Shown here: piece after piece, positions 10,346 to 22,752 of the stretch
Layout: every line of letters begins with the position of its first letter
Numbering within the stretch: the first letter of the stretch is position 1
NCBI RefSeq assembly: GCF_963678635.1
Contig: NC_087066.1
Span: 29,703,301 to 29,767,300, forward strand
Length of the DNA stretch: 64,000 nucleotides
Reading direction: 5' to 3'
From: Symsagittifera roscoffensis
Lineage: Eukaryota; Xenacoelomorpha; Acoela; Convolutidae
Made by a program: the position numbers and the translations under genes
Notes under the pieces: generated by a model
Seen by the model: only the letters and a program-made list of their open reading frames with translations
Databases searched by the model: none
Told to the model about the DNA's origin: nothing

Positions 10346-12715
10346 AGAAGATTCGCAAATACCAAAGGAGAGAAAGCATGCAAAACTGAATTTTTCAAAT
10401 CGAAATCAGTCTTCAACTGATGTTAAAATGCAAGCATGCTTCAAAATAATGTTTATCTGTCATGATTCACTGTAGTTATATTACATTTAAAAGCAAGTTC
10501 ACATTCTGCGCAACTAAACCCACGTTTTGTATCGATTTATTTTCTAGTTTGTGAGTGTCAATGCACCAAGTGAACACACTTTTTTTAGCTCGTCGGTTTT
10601 CACTATTCAGGTTTTAAAGGTTTATTACACTCTTCACACCAATGAAGATGTAAATGGCGCAAAAAAAACGCGAATGACTTAGGTTTTAGTTTTTAGTGGT
10701 TTCAACTATTGATGCATTTGCTCAGTTTGATTTTTCTTTTGAAGTTTTATCATAAAAAATTCTCATCAAAGCCAATTATATATATATATTTTTTTATAAA
10801 TTTATCAAAGCCCAAAATAATCGGTTGTTTGTATTCGGTTTTCTTGAGTTCATTGACCCCTGTTTGCAATACCAACTGTCTATTGGTGATGTTTGCATTT
10901 TCCCCATGTGTGCTAGTTTGATATTAGATGATAGCTAAATGATGTTGCTATTGAATGATATAAATTAAAAGGCTGCTAAAAATTAGATGGGCTTGATTTT
11001 ATTGGTTCATTTGTGAGAAGTGCCCATAGAGACAGTCGGAATTCTAATGCAAAATAGATCTGGCTCATCGATGTTCTATTGTGAAAACTGAATTTGAAGG
11101 AAACTTTTCTTCGATAATATAATTGTGGTAAAAGGAGTGACCACAAACTCTTTACTATTTACTATCGTTAAAAACTGTATCATGAGAACCCTTCACAAGG
11201 ATAACATTCTGTCCCATCTGAAATCTATTTCAAATTCGATCGATTATTTGTCTAATTGAATATATATTGTTCCGGCTTTGACCGAAAGCAAAGAATAAAT
11301 TAGTTTGCTATAAATTCTGGAAGTTGTAAACAAACAAAAAACTAGTTTTGAGAGATAATAAATTCATATATTTTGTAATTTTTTTCTCAAATTGAGTTTC
11401 AATTTAGTGCCTTGAGCTCCAAATCGAAAATCTATGCCTTGAGTTCCACACTCGTGTCGAATGGAAGCGCAATGAAGCAAGCGGTCGCTAATTGCCAACG
11501 CCGCTTTTTAAGTTAGCTTTCTGACTTGCTAATTGTTCTGAGTATGCTAAAATTCCTATCACCATATATATCTGTTTATCTGTTTGTCTACCTAATTTAG
11601 TCGCCATGTGCTAAAAAGAACCAGAAGTTAAGAAAAAAGTGTAAAATGTTTTTTTTTTAGTGTCGTCAGGTCATTCTGTGATGCTACTTCCACAGCTCCG
11701 GCTAACCTTTTTGCTTTCGATTTTCCTTTGGTACATCAAGTATCTGTTAAGTTAAGCAGTGCTTTAGCTTTTAATTGTGCAGGAGACGAGAGTGAAAATC
11801 TTTTCAGTGTGAGTGGGATCGGTTTTTCACAGGACCGGATTTTTTTGTTTAAAATGAAATTGTGTTCATAACAAATAGAACTACATCTGTTTCATAAATT
11901 GAGACGTGATTAGTAGTTATTCAAAACTGCTCAAAATAAAGTTGCGAATGAGCTTGAAAATTATTATTGTTCAAGACATTTTCGGTTCAAGGCATTTTTG
12001 ATATATTTTTGGTCGTTTCTGTGGGTTTGAGTTACTAAAAACGTTCAATCTGTTTTTAGTTTTTCTCAGATTTCGCAATTTATATGAGCGCTTTTCCTGA
12101 TGTCGGTTGACAATATCTATATCCATATATGCTACAGTGCTGATTTAGTTTATCCGGTCAATACGAATAAAAATTGATATTTAAAACGCGTTTTTCTTAA
12201 ATTGGGTTGACTTTAGGTATAATGATGAAGGCAAAACTTGCTTTCAGGAGAATTAATTTGGTGCAATTTATTTTACTTCGGCCCAAAATTTTACCCGAAA
12301 ACAAAATATTTACCTGTGTCTGATCTCCAAAATTTTTCGCAAAACATTAAATTTTGTTTTTAAAGAAACAATTGGTTTTTAATATACTAAAATTGACATT
12401 TTTTGGCTATCAAACGAAAATAGGTATAATTTTACAAAACTGAAACGATAACAATTTTCCTTAATTTTTGGGCTATAAAAGAGCCTCACTTTGATATATT
12501 TTTGTCACCAATTGAAGCGATAGTTTTCGCGTATTTTTTGATTGGTTAAAAAACCGAGAATGGTTGTTTTTGTGGTTAAATTTTGGATACATTTTGGGTT
12601 AAATTTTGGACGAAATATAACACTTGAAAAATTCTGGTACAGATAAACGTGTTTTAAATTTCTAGTTTCTTTCGTCCGCATACTTTAAATCGACACTGTA
12701 TAATATCTATATCTG
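10346..12715. other. Intergenic, nothing recognised
   Basis: AT-rich spacer downstream of the PLAC8-family gene. Only short AT runs and a few Helitron-leader-like words (for example near 12105-12150) occur; nothing strong enough to call. Confidence 0.5.
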
Positions 12716-13725
12716 TCTATGCTATAGTTAAATGTGTGTGACATGTATCTCACCATGTTAAAGCGGTATATTTTTTTGCATGTTTAGCGAAAGAATTTCA
12801 TGTTTAATTTATAATAACGTGTTATACAAAGCTCATTTTTTCGATTTTCCAGTTTGACTGCTAGGCCTAATGAATTGTCCGATTGTAAGGCGGTAGCTAT
12901 GATGCCAGCTTGGGAGGAGAGGATGTAGACAGCGCAGAGTAGTGTAGTGTAAAAATTGGATTTATCTATCAATGCAATATTTACCTCCCAGGAGTTGCAA
13001 AGTTGACCTCCAGAAATGAATACCTAAATTGTTTTTTCCGAGTCATTAAGTTTTTCTTAATTTTTTGGCAAAACTTTCAAAAAAATTTAGATTAGATATC
13101 TTAAACAACGCAAAATTTTCAACCCTAAACTTGGATATTTTCAGGGTTTTAACAGGGGTTTCAAGTATTGCCTTCAAAAGTGAGGGTTCAGAACCTTTTA
13201 CTTGCCGAGATAGGCCGTTTTTTATTGTTTTTTTTTGTATGGATTTCAAAACCAGTTCCCTATTTAAATGTGTGGCACGTATCTTGCCGTGGTTATATCG
13301 TATATAGCAATGCTCAAGATTTTTTTTTTCGATTTTGCAGTTTGAATCTAGTGTTTGTTCTACCGAGTTAAAAGTAAGCAACACAAAAGTGGGATGTTGT
13401 CAGAGTTCCCCGAGGGTTGTGATTTTGTCTTCAATTATGAATGCTCAAATCATCTGGTGTACGAGATATGACGATTTTTGTGATTTTTCAGAAAACTCAG
13501 TTAACAAAATAATTTACAAAACTTGAAGTTTCCCAACCCTGTAGTTGGGTACTGTCACAATACTCTCAAGGATTGCAAAACATGCCGCCAAATATGACTG
13601 CTCCAGTTCTTGTAGTTTTATAATTTCGTGTTTTATCATATGGCGTGTTTTATAATTTCTTTTCAATTTTTCAGAAAAATTAGATTTAAAAAAATTCAAA
13701 ATATTTGAAGTTTTCAATCTTGTGA
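12716..13725 (+). mobile_element. Helitron-like segment, 5' leader and partial core
   Basis: It begins TCTATGCTATAGTTAAATG with the leader words TTTTTTGCATGTTTAGCGAAAGAA shared with the other copies. A second leader-like piece (GTGGCACGTATCTTGCC, CGATTTTGCAGTTTGAATC) at about 13270-13350 suggests one element inserted into or recombined with another. Monomer words (GGGATGTTGTCAGAGT, ACTGTCACAATACTCTCA) follow. No 3' hairpin closes this segment; the next element starts at 13726. Confidence 0.5.
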
Positions 13726-15050
13726 TCTATTATATATTTAAATGCAGGCTTCCTTATCTCGCCACCTTTAAGGTTTTTCAACGTATTATTTTTGCATGTT
13801 TAACAATAAAAAAGTTTCAGGTTTAAGCTAAATCGCATTTTGCAATGGTTAAATTTTTTTGTCGATTTTCGAGCTTGGTTTCAGTAGTTTTTTTAATAAG
13901 CTTACAATCCGCAAGCTAATAGTGAGATGGTGTCCAGGAGCTGCAATTAAGACCTCTCAATACGAATGCCCAAATCCTTTTAGTGTGCGAGATACGACGA
14001 TTTAGTGATTTTTTCAAAAATTTTAAGAAAACTGAGATTACACAAAATAAATTACAAAATTTGAAGTTCGCAACCCTTTAGTTGGGTGCTTTCAGAGTAC
14101 TCACAAGGATTGTGAATTTTGCATCCAATTATGACATGCAATTTCTTGTAGTTTTCGAGATATGACGTTTTTTGCTATTTTCACAAAAAATTTTCAGGAG
14201 ACTTCAACTAATTTTCTTCCAAGTTTGAAATCCCTAACCCTGTAGTTGGGGGCTGTCATTGCACCCTCAGAAGTTGTCACTCTTACCTCCAAATGTGACT
14301 CCTCAAATTTTGGTAGTTTCAGAGATATGAAGTTTTTTTATGGTTTTTTTTTCAAAGAATTTCAGAAAACTTAAATAAAGTTTTTCTTCTAGATTTGAAA
14401 TGCCTAACCCTGTAGTTGCAAGCTATCAGGTAAATCTCAGGGGTTGTCAGTCTTTCGTCCAAATTTTACCGTTCAAATCTTTGTAATTTCTGAGATATTA
14501 CGTTTTTTTATGGTGTTTTCAAAAATTTTAAATTTAGTTTTTTTTTTCTTCAAAATTTGCCCCCGAAATATGATTGCTCATATTTTTATAGTTTTCAGTA
14601 CATGACATTTTATGTGATTTTTTCAAAAGTGTTTCAGAAAACCTAATTTTTTTTTCAAAATGTGAAATTCCCAACTCTTAGTTGGGGGCTGTCAGAGTAC
14701 TCTCAGGGGTTGCCTCTCTTGCCTCCAAATAAGACTGCTCAATCCTGGGTATTTTGCTAAATCTGTCAATTTTTATGGGTTTTTAGTAAACTTCAGTTTG
14801 AATTTTATCGCAATTTGAAATTCCCAACACTGTAGGTAGTTAGGTACTGTAAGAGTACTTTCAGGATTTGCAAATCTTTTGTCCAAATGCGACTGCTCAA
14901 TTGCTATTAGCTTCCAAGATGTGACGTTTATTATTTCATTTTAATTTTTATCAACGTACATAGTTGAAAATTGCACATTTCCTTTCTAATATGTGCGGTT
15001 TCTTATGAGTTGTTAAAATTTCGAAGCACCGGAGGTGCGGTACACGTTAG
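13726..15050 (+). mobile_element. Helitron-like element with minisatellite core
   Basis: The 5' end is TCTATTATATATTTAAATGC after A. The leader includes AAGGTTTTTCAACGTATTATTTTTGC. The core has six or seven monomers with GTAGTTGGG..CTGTCA. The 3' hairpin is perfect (GCACC-GGA-GGTGC, 15026-15038), followed by GGTACACG and TTAG, then T, a one-base change from CTAG. No coding capacity. Confidence 0.65.
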
Positions 15051-15309
15051 TTATATTGAAATTTACTTAGAAATTCTTTTTTCCTTGGTAATCTCACAAC
15101 TCATGGTGGGGCGCTTTCAAGGTGATCTTAGAGAATTTTCATCTGGCTTTCAAATTTCACTGCTCAGCGCCCCTTAGTTTTCCAGTTATGGTGCTTTCAT
15201 GACATATCAAACTGAAATTGTTGACCTTTTGTTGGGGTGATGTCCACTTGCCACCAGCATTTCCAGATGTGGCCTCCATATTATTATATTTTCTCAATTT
15301 TTAAGCATT

Positions 15310-16180
15310 TTTCCAGCCACTCGTCAACTAGCCATCCAGGCTGTCCATCAAGCCATCATCCTTCTGGCCAGAATTTTTCCATCCAACCTGCGATCCATCT
15401 ATCTAGTGACTCAGCTTTTCATTCATGCTGCATTCCAGCCATCCAGTCAATTAACGATCAATCATTCGAGCCCTCCACACATCCTGCCGTCTATACATCC
15501 ATCCAACACTCCACACATCTCAGTCAGCCATCAATCGTCTGTCAATCTATCCGTCAGGCCATCGAAATGTTCAGCCAGTCATCCATCCAACCATTTTTTG
15601 CTAATATAGCCATCTTTCCATTAATATATTCATCCGACCCGCATCCATCCATTAAGCTATGCATCCATCTAGCATTCCATGGATCCCACCAGTCATCCTT
15701 GCAGTCATTCATCATCGATCTAGTCATCCATACAACTAGCAATCTCTCCATCTAACACGCAATCCATCGTTCTAGCCGTCTGTTCCGCCATACCGTTACC
15801 ACCCTACAGCCAGCCATCCATCTAGCTATTCAGCCAGCGATCTATCCAGCCATCAATTCATCTATACAGTCCATCAAACAGTTATCCATCCATTTAGCGC
15901 ATCTATCCATGCTCTCCACAATTCAGCCACCCATCCAACTCGTCATCCATTGTTACCTTTATACATCCAGCCTGCCATTTTTCAATCCGGTCATCACTCA
16001 AGCCAACCTTTACTCCAACCAGCCGTCTAGCTACCCATTTAGGCAACCATCCATGCGTTCATCCATCTATCCAGCTAATTATTCATCCATTCTGCCTTTA
16101 ATCCATCCATTCAATCATGCAGCAGTCCCTAATTCCTACCACCAGCTAACCATTCATCCATCTTACCCATTTTTCTATTG
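15310..16180 (+). repeat. Degenerate CATC/CCAT tetranucleotide array
   Basis: About 870 bp built from variants of CATC, CCAT and CCAGC words such as CCATCCATCTATCCAGCCATC. It creates long open frames rich in His, Pro and Ser in several registers. These are by-products of the repeat and are not called as genes. Confidence 0.85.
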
Positions 16181-16189
16181 AAAATAAAC

Positions 16190-19100
16190 GCGCCATTTTT
16201 CAGGAGCAGCTTTGGCCGCAGTGGGCCTGCTAGGTTTTATGGAAAGTCATATCACCTACTTTACTAATATTTTTGCGGCTTGCCCTTGAAAAATCGATTC
16301 AAATCAGTTTGAGTTTTTTCCTACTTCTAAGTTTGTTTTGAAAAAGTCACCTTGTCTTTGAGCTTAATTTAGGTTGTTTTTACAGAATAGGTGGCTTGTA
16401 CTATGCAACGAGTTGACTCTTTCTAAGTTGAGTCGAACAATTTTTTGATCAGCTATATTTCCGGTTTTATTGCAGTATAGTCAAATAAACTAGCGGTTAG
16501 ATTCAAGCGGCGCTGAGGATTTTAGTACAACCTATTTTCCTTAGAATTTCAAATAAGGTGACGTAATGTTTGGACTTTTTTGTTCAGAAAAGTTTGATTC
16601 AGAATTTGGGTGAATGACAAAGAGACTGGTCTCATCTAGACAATGAACTTAACGGCTCGTGTATCAGGGCAAGGCCCTGAATCTTCCGACTGCACTGAAG
16701 GCCAATTGAAAAGTATTTTTTAATTGAATATTTGACAAAATATTTGAGAAATGTTTTTTTTAATGTCTTCATTTCATCCCCCACAGGCTGTGTAAAATAT
16801 AAAGACTGTGTTTAGCGTCTCGTATTGTGTTAATAGGATTAAATTGCTGGTCTCATTTTCAGTTGGAACGCATTAATTTGCTTCTTACGCGTGTTATAAG
16901 AATGCAATATATCACGTTAACTATCTCAAATATGCCAAATTAGCAATTTTTCAAGACCCGTATTTATACGAAAATTTATCACAGGTACAATATATTTTTA
17001 AGTTTGAGCTCAATTTAACAGTATTTATAAGATAATATTTGAAAAACTTGTCAAAAACGATTAGTTAACCAGTCGAAAAGTGACTGAAAAAAACCACACC
17101 ATGCATAAATTTTCCGCACTTTCGTCGAAAAATAACAAGCAAAGCAAACAAAGGCATTTTGTCGGGTAATTGAACGAATTGAGTTATAAACGAGTATTTA
17201 TTTCTCGACTTGCTTTCCAGCAAATCGAACGAAAAAAGTCTAACAGCTTTAATAAATAGTAATTCAATATTCGGCTAATAATTTTCTTCGAGCTGCGCGT
17301 CTTGCTTTGCTTTGTTTGCTTTACTGGCTAGCATAATTGCTTATTAAGTTAGCATTGAGTCGGAATATATTTTTCACTTCTGAAATATTTCAAATCTTTT
17401 CGTCCGGAAAATAAAGGTCAAATTGAATTGTGAAGCAGGTTTTCAGAAACGTTATTCATGATTTTTGGTAGCTTATGTAAAGAGCGTCTTAGCCTGTTTA
17501 GTTTTTTTTGTTTTTTTTTCAAATATTTTTGTTGTTCTTGCAAATGCTTCTTTTCTTCTTGAATTAACCAGAAACAGATCATTTTTGGAACGTGAGCCTT
17601 TCTACCTCCTGAATTCAATTTGAATTTTTGCAATTTCTGGAAACATGTTAAAGGATAATTTTTCTTATATCCCCATGCTTCTAAGAACCATTCATCTGCG
17701 TTTCGCTCGTGCTGTGAAGCTCAACTTCGCCAGTGTAGACCTGTACTTATGTTGGGTTTTTATGGCACGGGGCATTTGAAAAGCTAGTGTTGGAACAAAT
17801 GCTTAGTTTTCTTTTAGAGGACATTTGTATCAGCTGAGTAAATGTCATATAGTGCGAGAAAAGTCAATTTCCAATATTTCAGTTGTCCGATGGGTTGTTG
17901 TACAGAAGATGGTACTATTTACTATTTCAGTTGATTTGCGCCGTCCTATCCTTTTTTCAAAATTCTTTGATAACATAGATTTTAAAAACTGATAATACTC
18001 GCTTCAATTTTTGTGACTATGTTAATTGATGATTATGATCTCCCTAACTTGAAGTGTTTTGGATTTATCCAGGCTTTTGCTCGCTGTTGCGAGACTTTCT
18101 GACCTGATTGAAACTCTCAGTGACTTTTCCTTGGTGGTAATAAAATAGTACCATTCATAGTTTTCGTAAATTTGGTGAAGCAGAATAATACTTCACTCTT
18201 AAGGCGTTTTGCGCTAGTACTAAGTGTAGTGTTTATTTGTAGTGTTAAATTGAGAACACTGGCGTGCAAGTTCTTGTGTTTTGTTAAATGATGAAAAAAT
18301 TATCAATTCGAGTTGTATAAATTCATTTCAAGTTGACCGATCTTTTTTATGACAGTTGACCGTGCGACTGTGACTTATGTTAGTAGGAAATTTTTGCTAT
18401 TTTGAGGCTGTAAACTGCGTTTGCTAGATTTTAAACCAGCGCATATAAGATCGCTTTAGCTCTGAGAACTGTAAAAGAAGTGCTATCAGTTTCTTCTAAC
18501 CTCAATAAAAAGTTCTGCTCCTTAATCCGAGACTACAGTTCCGACAGCTTTCTTATTTGTCGGGGTTTCCTGGAATTCGATTATACTTTGGGAAGTTCAG
18601 TTCTTATATGATGGCAAGATTTTATCAATGTTAATTTTTTGCGAGTACAATATGCATGCTCAAATTACCATCATTTCAAGAGTAAAAGGATAAGTTCATT
18701 GTACTTTTTCGTGAACAAATTCGGGTAACTTGAACTGCCGAAAGATAGTGGTCCTATTTGAGAAGCCGGATAACGCGAAGATGAGAGGTTATTCTTTTTG
18801 AGAGAAATTAATTGTTCTCCTTCTTTTTATTTGAATTAAAGCTCAGCGTAGGTGCTCTTCGAGGCATTTCTAGCGACAAGTTTTTTGAAAACAGGACAAT
18901 CACTCCGTAACCTTTATCGAAGATACGAAAGACAAGCAAATTAAACTATTGTTTCTTATGGATTACTAACCCATTTAGGTGTTTGAACTGTGTTCATAAT
19001 CGCAGATAAAGCAAAGAAACGATACACTGTTCCTGAAAACAGTGTTCACACGTAAATTACAACTAGTTATTGGTCATATTGGTTTTGTAACCAAAGAAGA

Positions 19101-20164
19101 AGTAACCAAGATGAAAGCTGCTGAGACTGTCTTCTCGATTGAACATGCCGTTGGTAAGTCAGTTTTGAATCAATTTAGTTTTGAATCAAATTCAATTGTT
19201 AGTAAAGATTTTTTTGCTAATTGTACCGACCACCCCCTGAAAGTTTGCTTGTCTTGAGAAAAATTGGTCTGAACGTTTCCGGTTTGCAGACTAAATTAGA
19301 CCATTTTTGAATAAAGGCTGACCTCCAAATCAAACTCTACTGATAAATGTAACGATATTTAGCTAATGTTAAAACTCATTGTAGTAATATTTGGCCCAGT
19401 TCAATCGCCTTTTACAGAACAAAATAACGAGAAATTTGGGCAAAAAATATGATAGCGAGGTCGGAACAATCTACCACTTGCACAGCAACATTCTGCCACT
19501 TGCACAGTTATCCTTGTGAGACATTTACTGTTTTACCACTCTTGAAAAATTAATCAAGTTTGTTAGAATTAACGTTTTCTTGATTCTTTTTCTACCAGCA
19601 AAGTAAGCCTCAGGTCGCTAAGATGCTAACATGGGGGTTGATTTTAAGATGAAGTTAATGCTATGGAGTGTTTTTGAAACAGTCAGGAACACGAGGCTTT
19701 CATAGGCGGATAGTAAAGCTCTTTCAGTCGAGATTCTATCGATATTTAAGGTTTTCAGCGAGTTGGGTTTGAAATTTTTGGTTTTTTGACAAGTCAAAAT
19801 GAGTATTTTTATTTCTTCGATGAACTTATTTTTTGGCTATTTTATGATTCGGAAAGATGGTTATTACATCAAGCGTTTTAAAAATATTATTTGAATAGTC
19901 TGTAAGAAGTTACCCAGCACCACATTTCTTGCTCCTACTGTTGTGATTTAATTTTTTTTTGGACAACTACTTTATACTTTTGATTACGTAATTTGTTGAA
20001 CAATAAATTTCTTGCCTTCTAAAATTTTTTATTTTGATCATTTATGTACAATATTATGCATCAAGTAGAACTTTCCCACGAAAAATTAGGCATTACCGAA
20101 TTATATCGGCTGGGAGGTAGGGTGCTTATCTATCATCATAGAGAAAAATTTTCAGTTACTTGTG
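16190..20164. other. Intergenic stretch, mostly unassigned
   Basis: About 4 kb of AT-rich sequence between the CATC array and the MITE. The only item worth noting is a possible orphan exon at 19006-19153. No RNA gene or transposon end was recognised. Confidence 0.5.
19006..19153 (+). CDS. Possible orphan internal exon, unidentified
   Basis: A 148-nt open segment lies between acceptor CATAATCGCAG and a strong donor GTAAGT. In frame it encodes a mixed-composition peptide (includes LQLVIGHIGFVTKEEVTKMK) that is unlike the K/N/F-rich noise of the region. No partner exons were found on either side and the family is not recognised. It may be an exon of an unrecognised gene, an unknown exon of a neighbouring gene, or chance. 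Confidence 0.25.
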
Positions 20165-20503
20165 CAGTAGCGGATAAAAGGAGGGGCAGAACCCCCCCCC
20201 CCTGAGGGATTCGACACCCTACCGACCCAAAGGGTCCCCCTTTGTACTATTTTGAGAAATCCGTTTTTGGTGACTGGCCCTAAAAAATGTCCTAAAGGTA
20301 CCGTTGTCGCGAATATATACTTATTTTGAGGGGGGAGCGCGCGGCGAAAAAACGCTAAATTTGGCCAAAAAGGGTCTTTTACGTGATTTGGGAGAGCTCA
20401 GAAAATCAATTTGGTCGACCTAAAAAAAAGGTCGAAAAAATTTCAATTCCGCCCCCCGCGGAAAAAATCCGCCCCCCTGGAGAAATTCCTAGATCCGCGC
20501 CTG
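20165..20503. mobile_element. CAG...CTG MITE, best-preserved copy (hAT-like)
   Basis: It is 339 bp with imperfect terminal inverted repeats: CAGTAGCGGATAAAAGGA on the left and, reversed, CAGGCGCGGATCTAGGAA on the right. The flanks TACTTGTG and AACTTGTA match at six of eight positions, in line with an 8-bp target duplication of hAT type. Runs of C and G near both ends and the word AGGGATTCGAC mark the family. It is non-coding. Confidence 0.65.
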
Positions 20504-20519
20504 AACTTGTACTTGCGTA

Positions 20520-21870
20520 ACTTTAACTAAAATAAGAATCATGTTTTGACATGAAAAAGACAACCGGTTGCTGTGCAAGTTTTACAGAATGTTCGGACCA
20601 TATTCTTGAAAAAACTACAAAAAAAAAATTTTTTTTTTATTTCAAATTAGCATCGTTTGTTGTGTGTGGTGTCATGAAAAGATCTTAACGAAAGCCTAAA
20701 ACTTAGGCATATTCGGCAGCCATAACAAAATACACAAGTTACTATCGTTTGTTGCGTGTGGTGTCATGAAAGGATCGTAACGAAAGCCTAGAACTTAGAC
20801 ATATTCGGCAGCCATGGCAAATTAGACATATTCGGCAGCCATGGCAAATTACACAAGTTTTTTTCCAAAAAATTTCTAGAAAAAGAAGCAGAAAATCATT
20901 TGAAAAAATCAAACCAATTTTCTGAAACATTTTCTTTTTTTGAAATATTTTATTCCCAAAAAAAACTTCAAACTATTTTTACTCTAGAAAAACTAAATTT
21001 ACAGGGCTTGAATAAAAGTTTCAAGGTTTTTCCTTCTATAAAAATCTGGCTGACTCGCTTTATTCGCTCGAATTGGGCCGAGACTTTTAAACCAGTTTTT
21101 TTTTTTCATTTTTAATAATTTTTTATTATGTTCAAGTCTCTACTGAAAGAGCTAATATGATATGTTACTCGGCCCTTTCCAATGATTATGCGTGGCATCT
21201 CATTTTGCGTGGAAAACAAAGAAAAAATAACCAGGATAGCCGGTTGCTCCGCAAGTAGCACAGAATGTTATGTTCCGATCATTGTCTTACTGTGAAAATA
21301 GCACAGAACTGCGCAAGCAGAACAGAACTGCGCAAGTAGCACAGAACTACAAGAAAAAAAAATTTTCAACTTAAGTGTAGTTGTTTCTGCTTGGTATGAT
21401 AAAAGGATCTGAAATAAAATTATAATTTAGGCTTATTTGACAGTCATCGTAGAATAGGCAAACAGGACAATAGTTTTACAGAAACAAATTAAATCATAAA
21501 AACATGAAAAAAAATTAAAACTTTTCAAATTTTCTTTGCGGACATTTTTTTTGGAATTTTAGAAATTTTTGATTCCCATACTGGCATTAAAACTCTCCTT
21601 AGATTAGTTTTACACGCGTAAAGTTAAAATAAAGGCATGGGTTAAAAATTAATAGGCTTGCTTGCTCGCTTTACTCGCTCGAGTTTAGACAAAAAATCAC
21701 AATTTTATAATAAGTTTTTGTCGACGCTGGGAAAATTTTTTCAAGTTTTTTGAATGTTGTTTGAATAACGACTGAAAGGGCTTTAAAATGATATATCACT
21801 CAATTCTCTCCGATGATTTTTTGTGGTAGCTGATTTTGCGTGGAAAACAAAAAAAAAGAAAAAAGAATAT
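20520..21870. repeat. Diverged tandem duplication of about 650 bp
   Basis: Words recur in order in two halves: CCGGTTGCT.TGCAAGT/CCGCAAGT then CAGAATGTT; CTCGCTTTATTCGCTCGA and CTCGCTTTACTCGCTCGA; TTTTGCGTGGAAAACAAA. The halves have drifted considerably. Nested in the first half is a 91-bp direct duplication (from 20651 and 20742, with GTCATGAAA.GATC.TAACG) carrying a further copy of ATATTCGGCAGCCATGGCAA. Confidence 0.65.
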
Positions 21871-21872
21871 AT

Positions 21873-21970
21873 TACACCCGTATACAAAGTTCTTCCCCAT
21901 TTTTCAAATGGTCGAAACAAGAAATACCCGATTACAAAGTTCTTCCCCATTTTCAATGGTCGGAACAAAT
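21873..21970. repeat. Short direct repeat, about 46 bp x 2
   Basis: TACAAAGTTCTTCCCCATTT and the following ..CAATGGTCG.AACAA occur twice in succession. The two copies differ by small indels. Confidence 0.75.
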
Positions 21971-22752
21971 AGATTGAAAATTTATGTTTATACTTTAGCT
22001 AAACTGTTAGCAAGACTTGTTATATCGGAACATAGTTTTCTCCAGATAAAGAGCTTGTCTAACGGAATAACTGATACATTTTCTCAAATCTGCAATTGGC
22101 CTAGCAACATATAAGTTTTCAGCATGTCATGTGTTTTTTTCAATATTTCTTCTTTGTGTTGCTGTTACCGCTTCGAAAATTTTCGGGTTTTTAGTTTAAC
22201 AATGGATAGTCTGATTTTTTTACTGAATGATTTTCGTTCATTAGAGTTTGACACAACAATCTGATTATTTTGGTAGATCTAGTTTTTTTAATTTTGTTTT
22301 TTGTTTTCGCGGTTTGAATCTTACTTTTTTCCTGCTAGTTAGCTTATCTATGTTTGTGCTGTACTTTGTGTGTAAACTAGCTAATCAGCCTAGCTCGCCC
22401 TAATTAGTGTTAACTACTATAATCGTCATGGCAGAGGATCAATTATACGACCTGACAAACTCGAACGCCCTCCTATTATGCTATTAAGGGAACCCTCCTG
22501 ATCCGTTGATTGGCTTAGAATCCGTTTAATGAAAATAGTGGTTTCAAAAGTTTCGTAGATGCAATTTGCAACAAAAACCGGATGTTAGATTGTTGAATTC
22601 ATCCATTGAAGATTGGTTGTGCTGGCCGTCCCCATGAAAAAACGATCAATTTCAAAACCAAACAGTTTTCGATATCCGTTGTCAGCCGGCTCGCTAGGAG
22701 TGAAGCGTGTAACTTCAGTTTTGGTATTGAAAGCATTTTCATGGGAGCGATT
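21971..22752. other. Unassigned spacer
   Basis: AT-rich sequence between the small repeats and the retroelement. Some of it may be the flank or non-coding end of the BEL/Pao element, but no long terminal repeat could be identified. Confidence 0.4.

Noticed and set aside
15237-15755. 172-codon open frame rich in His, Ser and Pro
   Set aside because: Produced by the CATC tetranucleotide array; other frames and the opposite strand are also open over the same stretch.
17418-17633. 71-codon minus-strand frame with a Lys/Gln-rich coiled-coil-like segment
   Set aside because: Lysine-rich peptides are expected from T-rich DNA read in reverse. No splice sites, family match or flanking exons support it.
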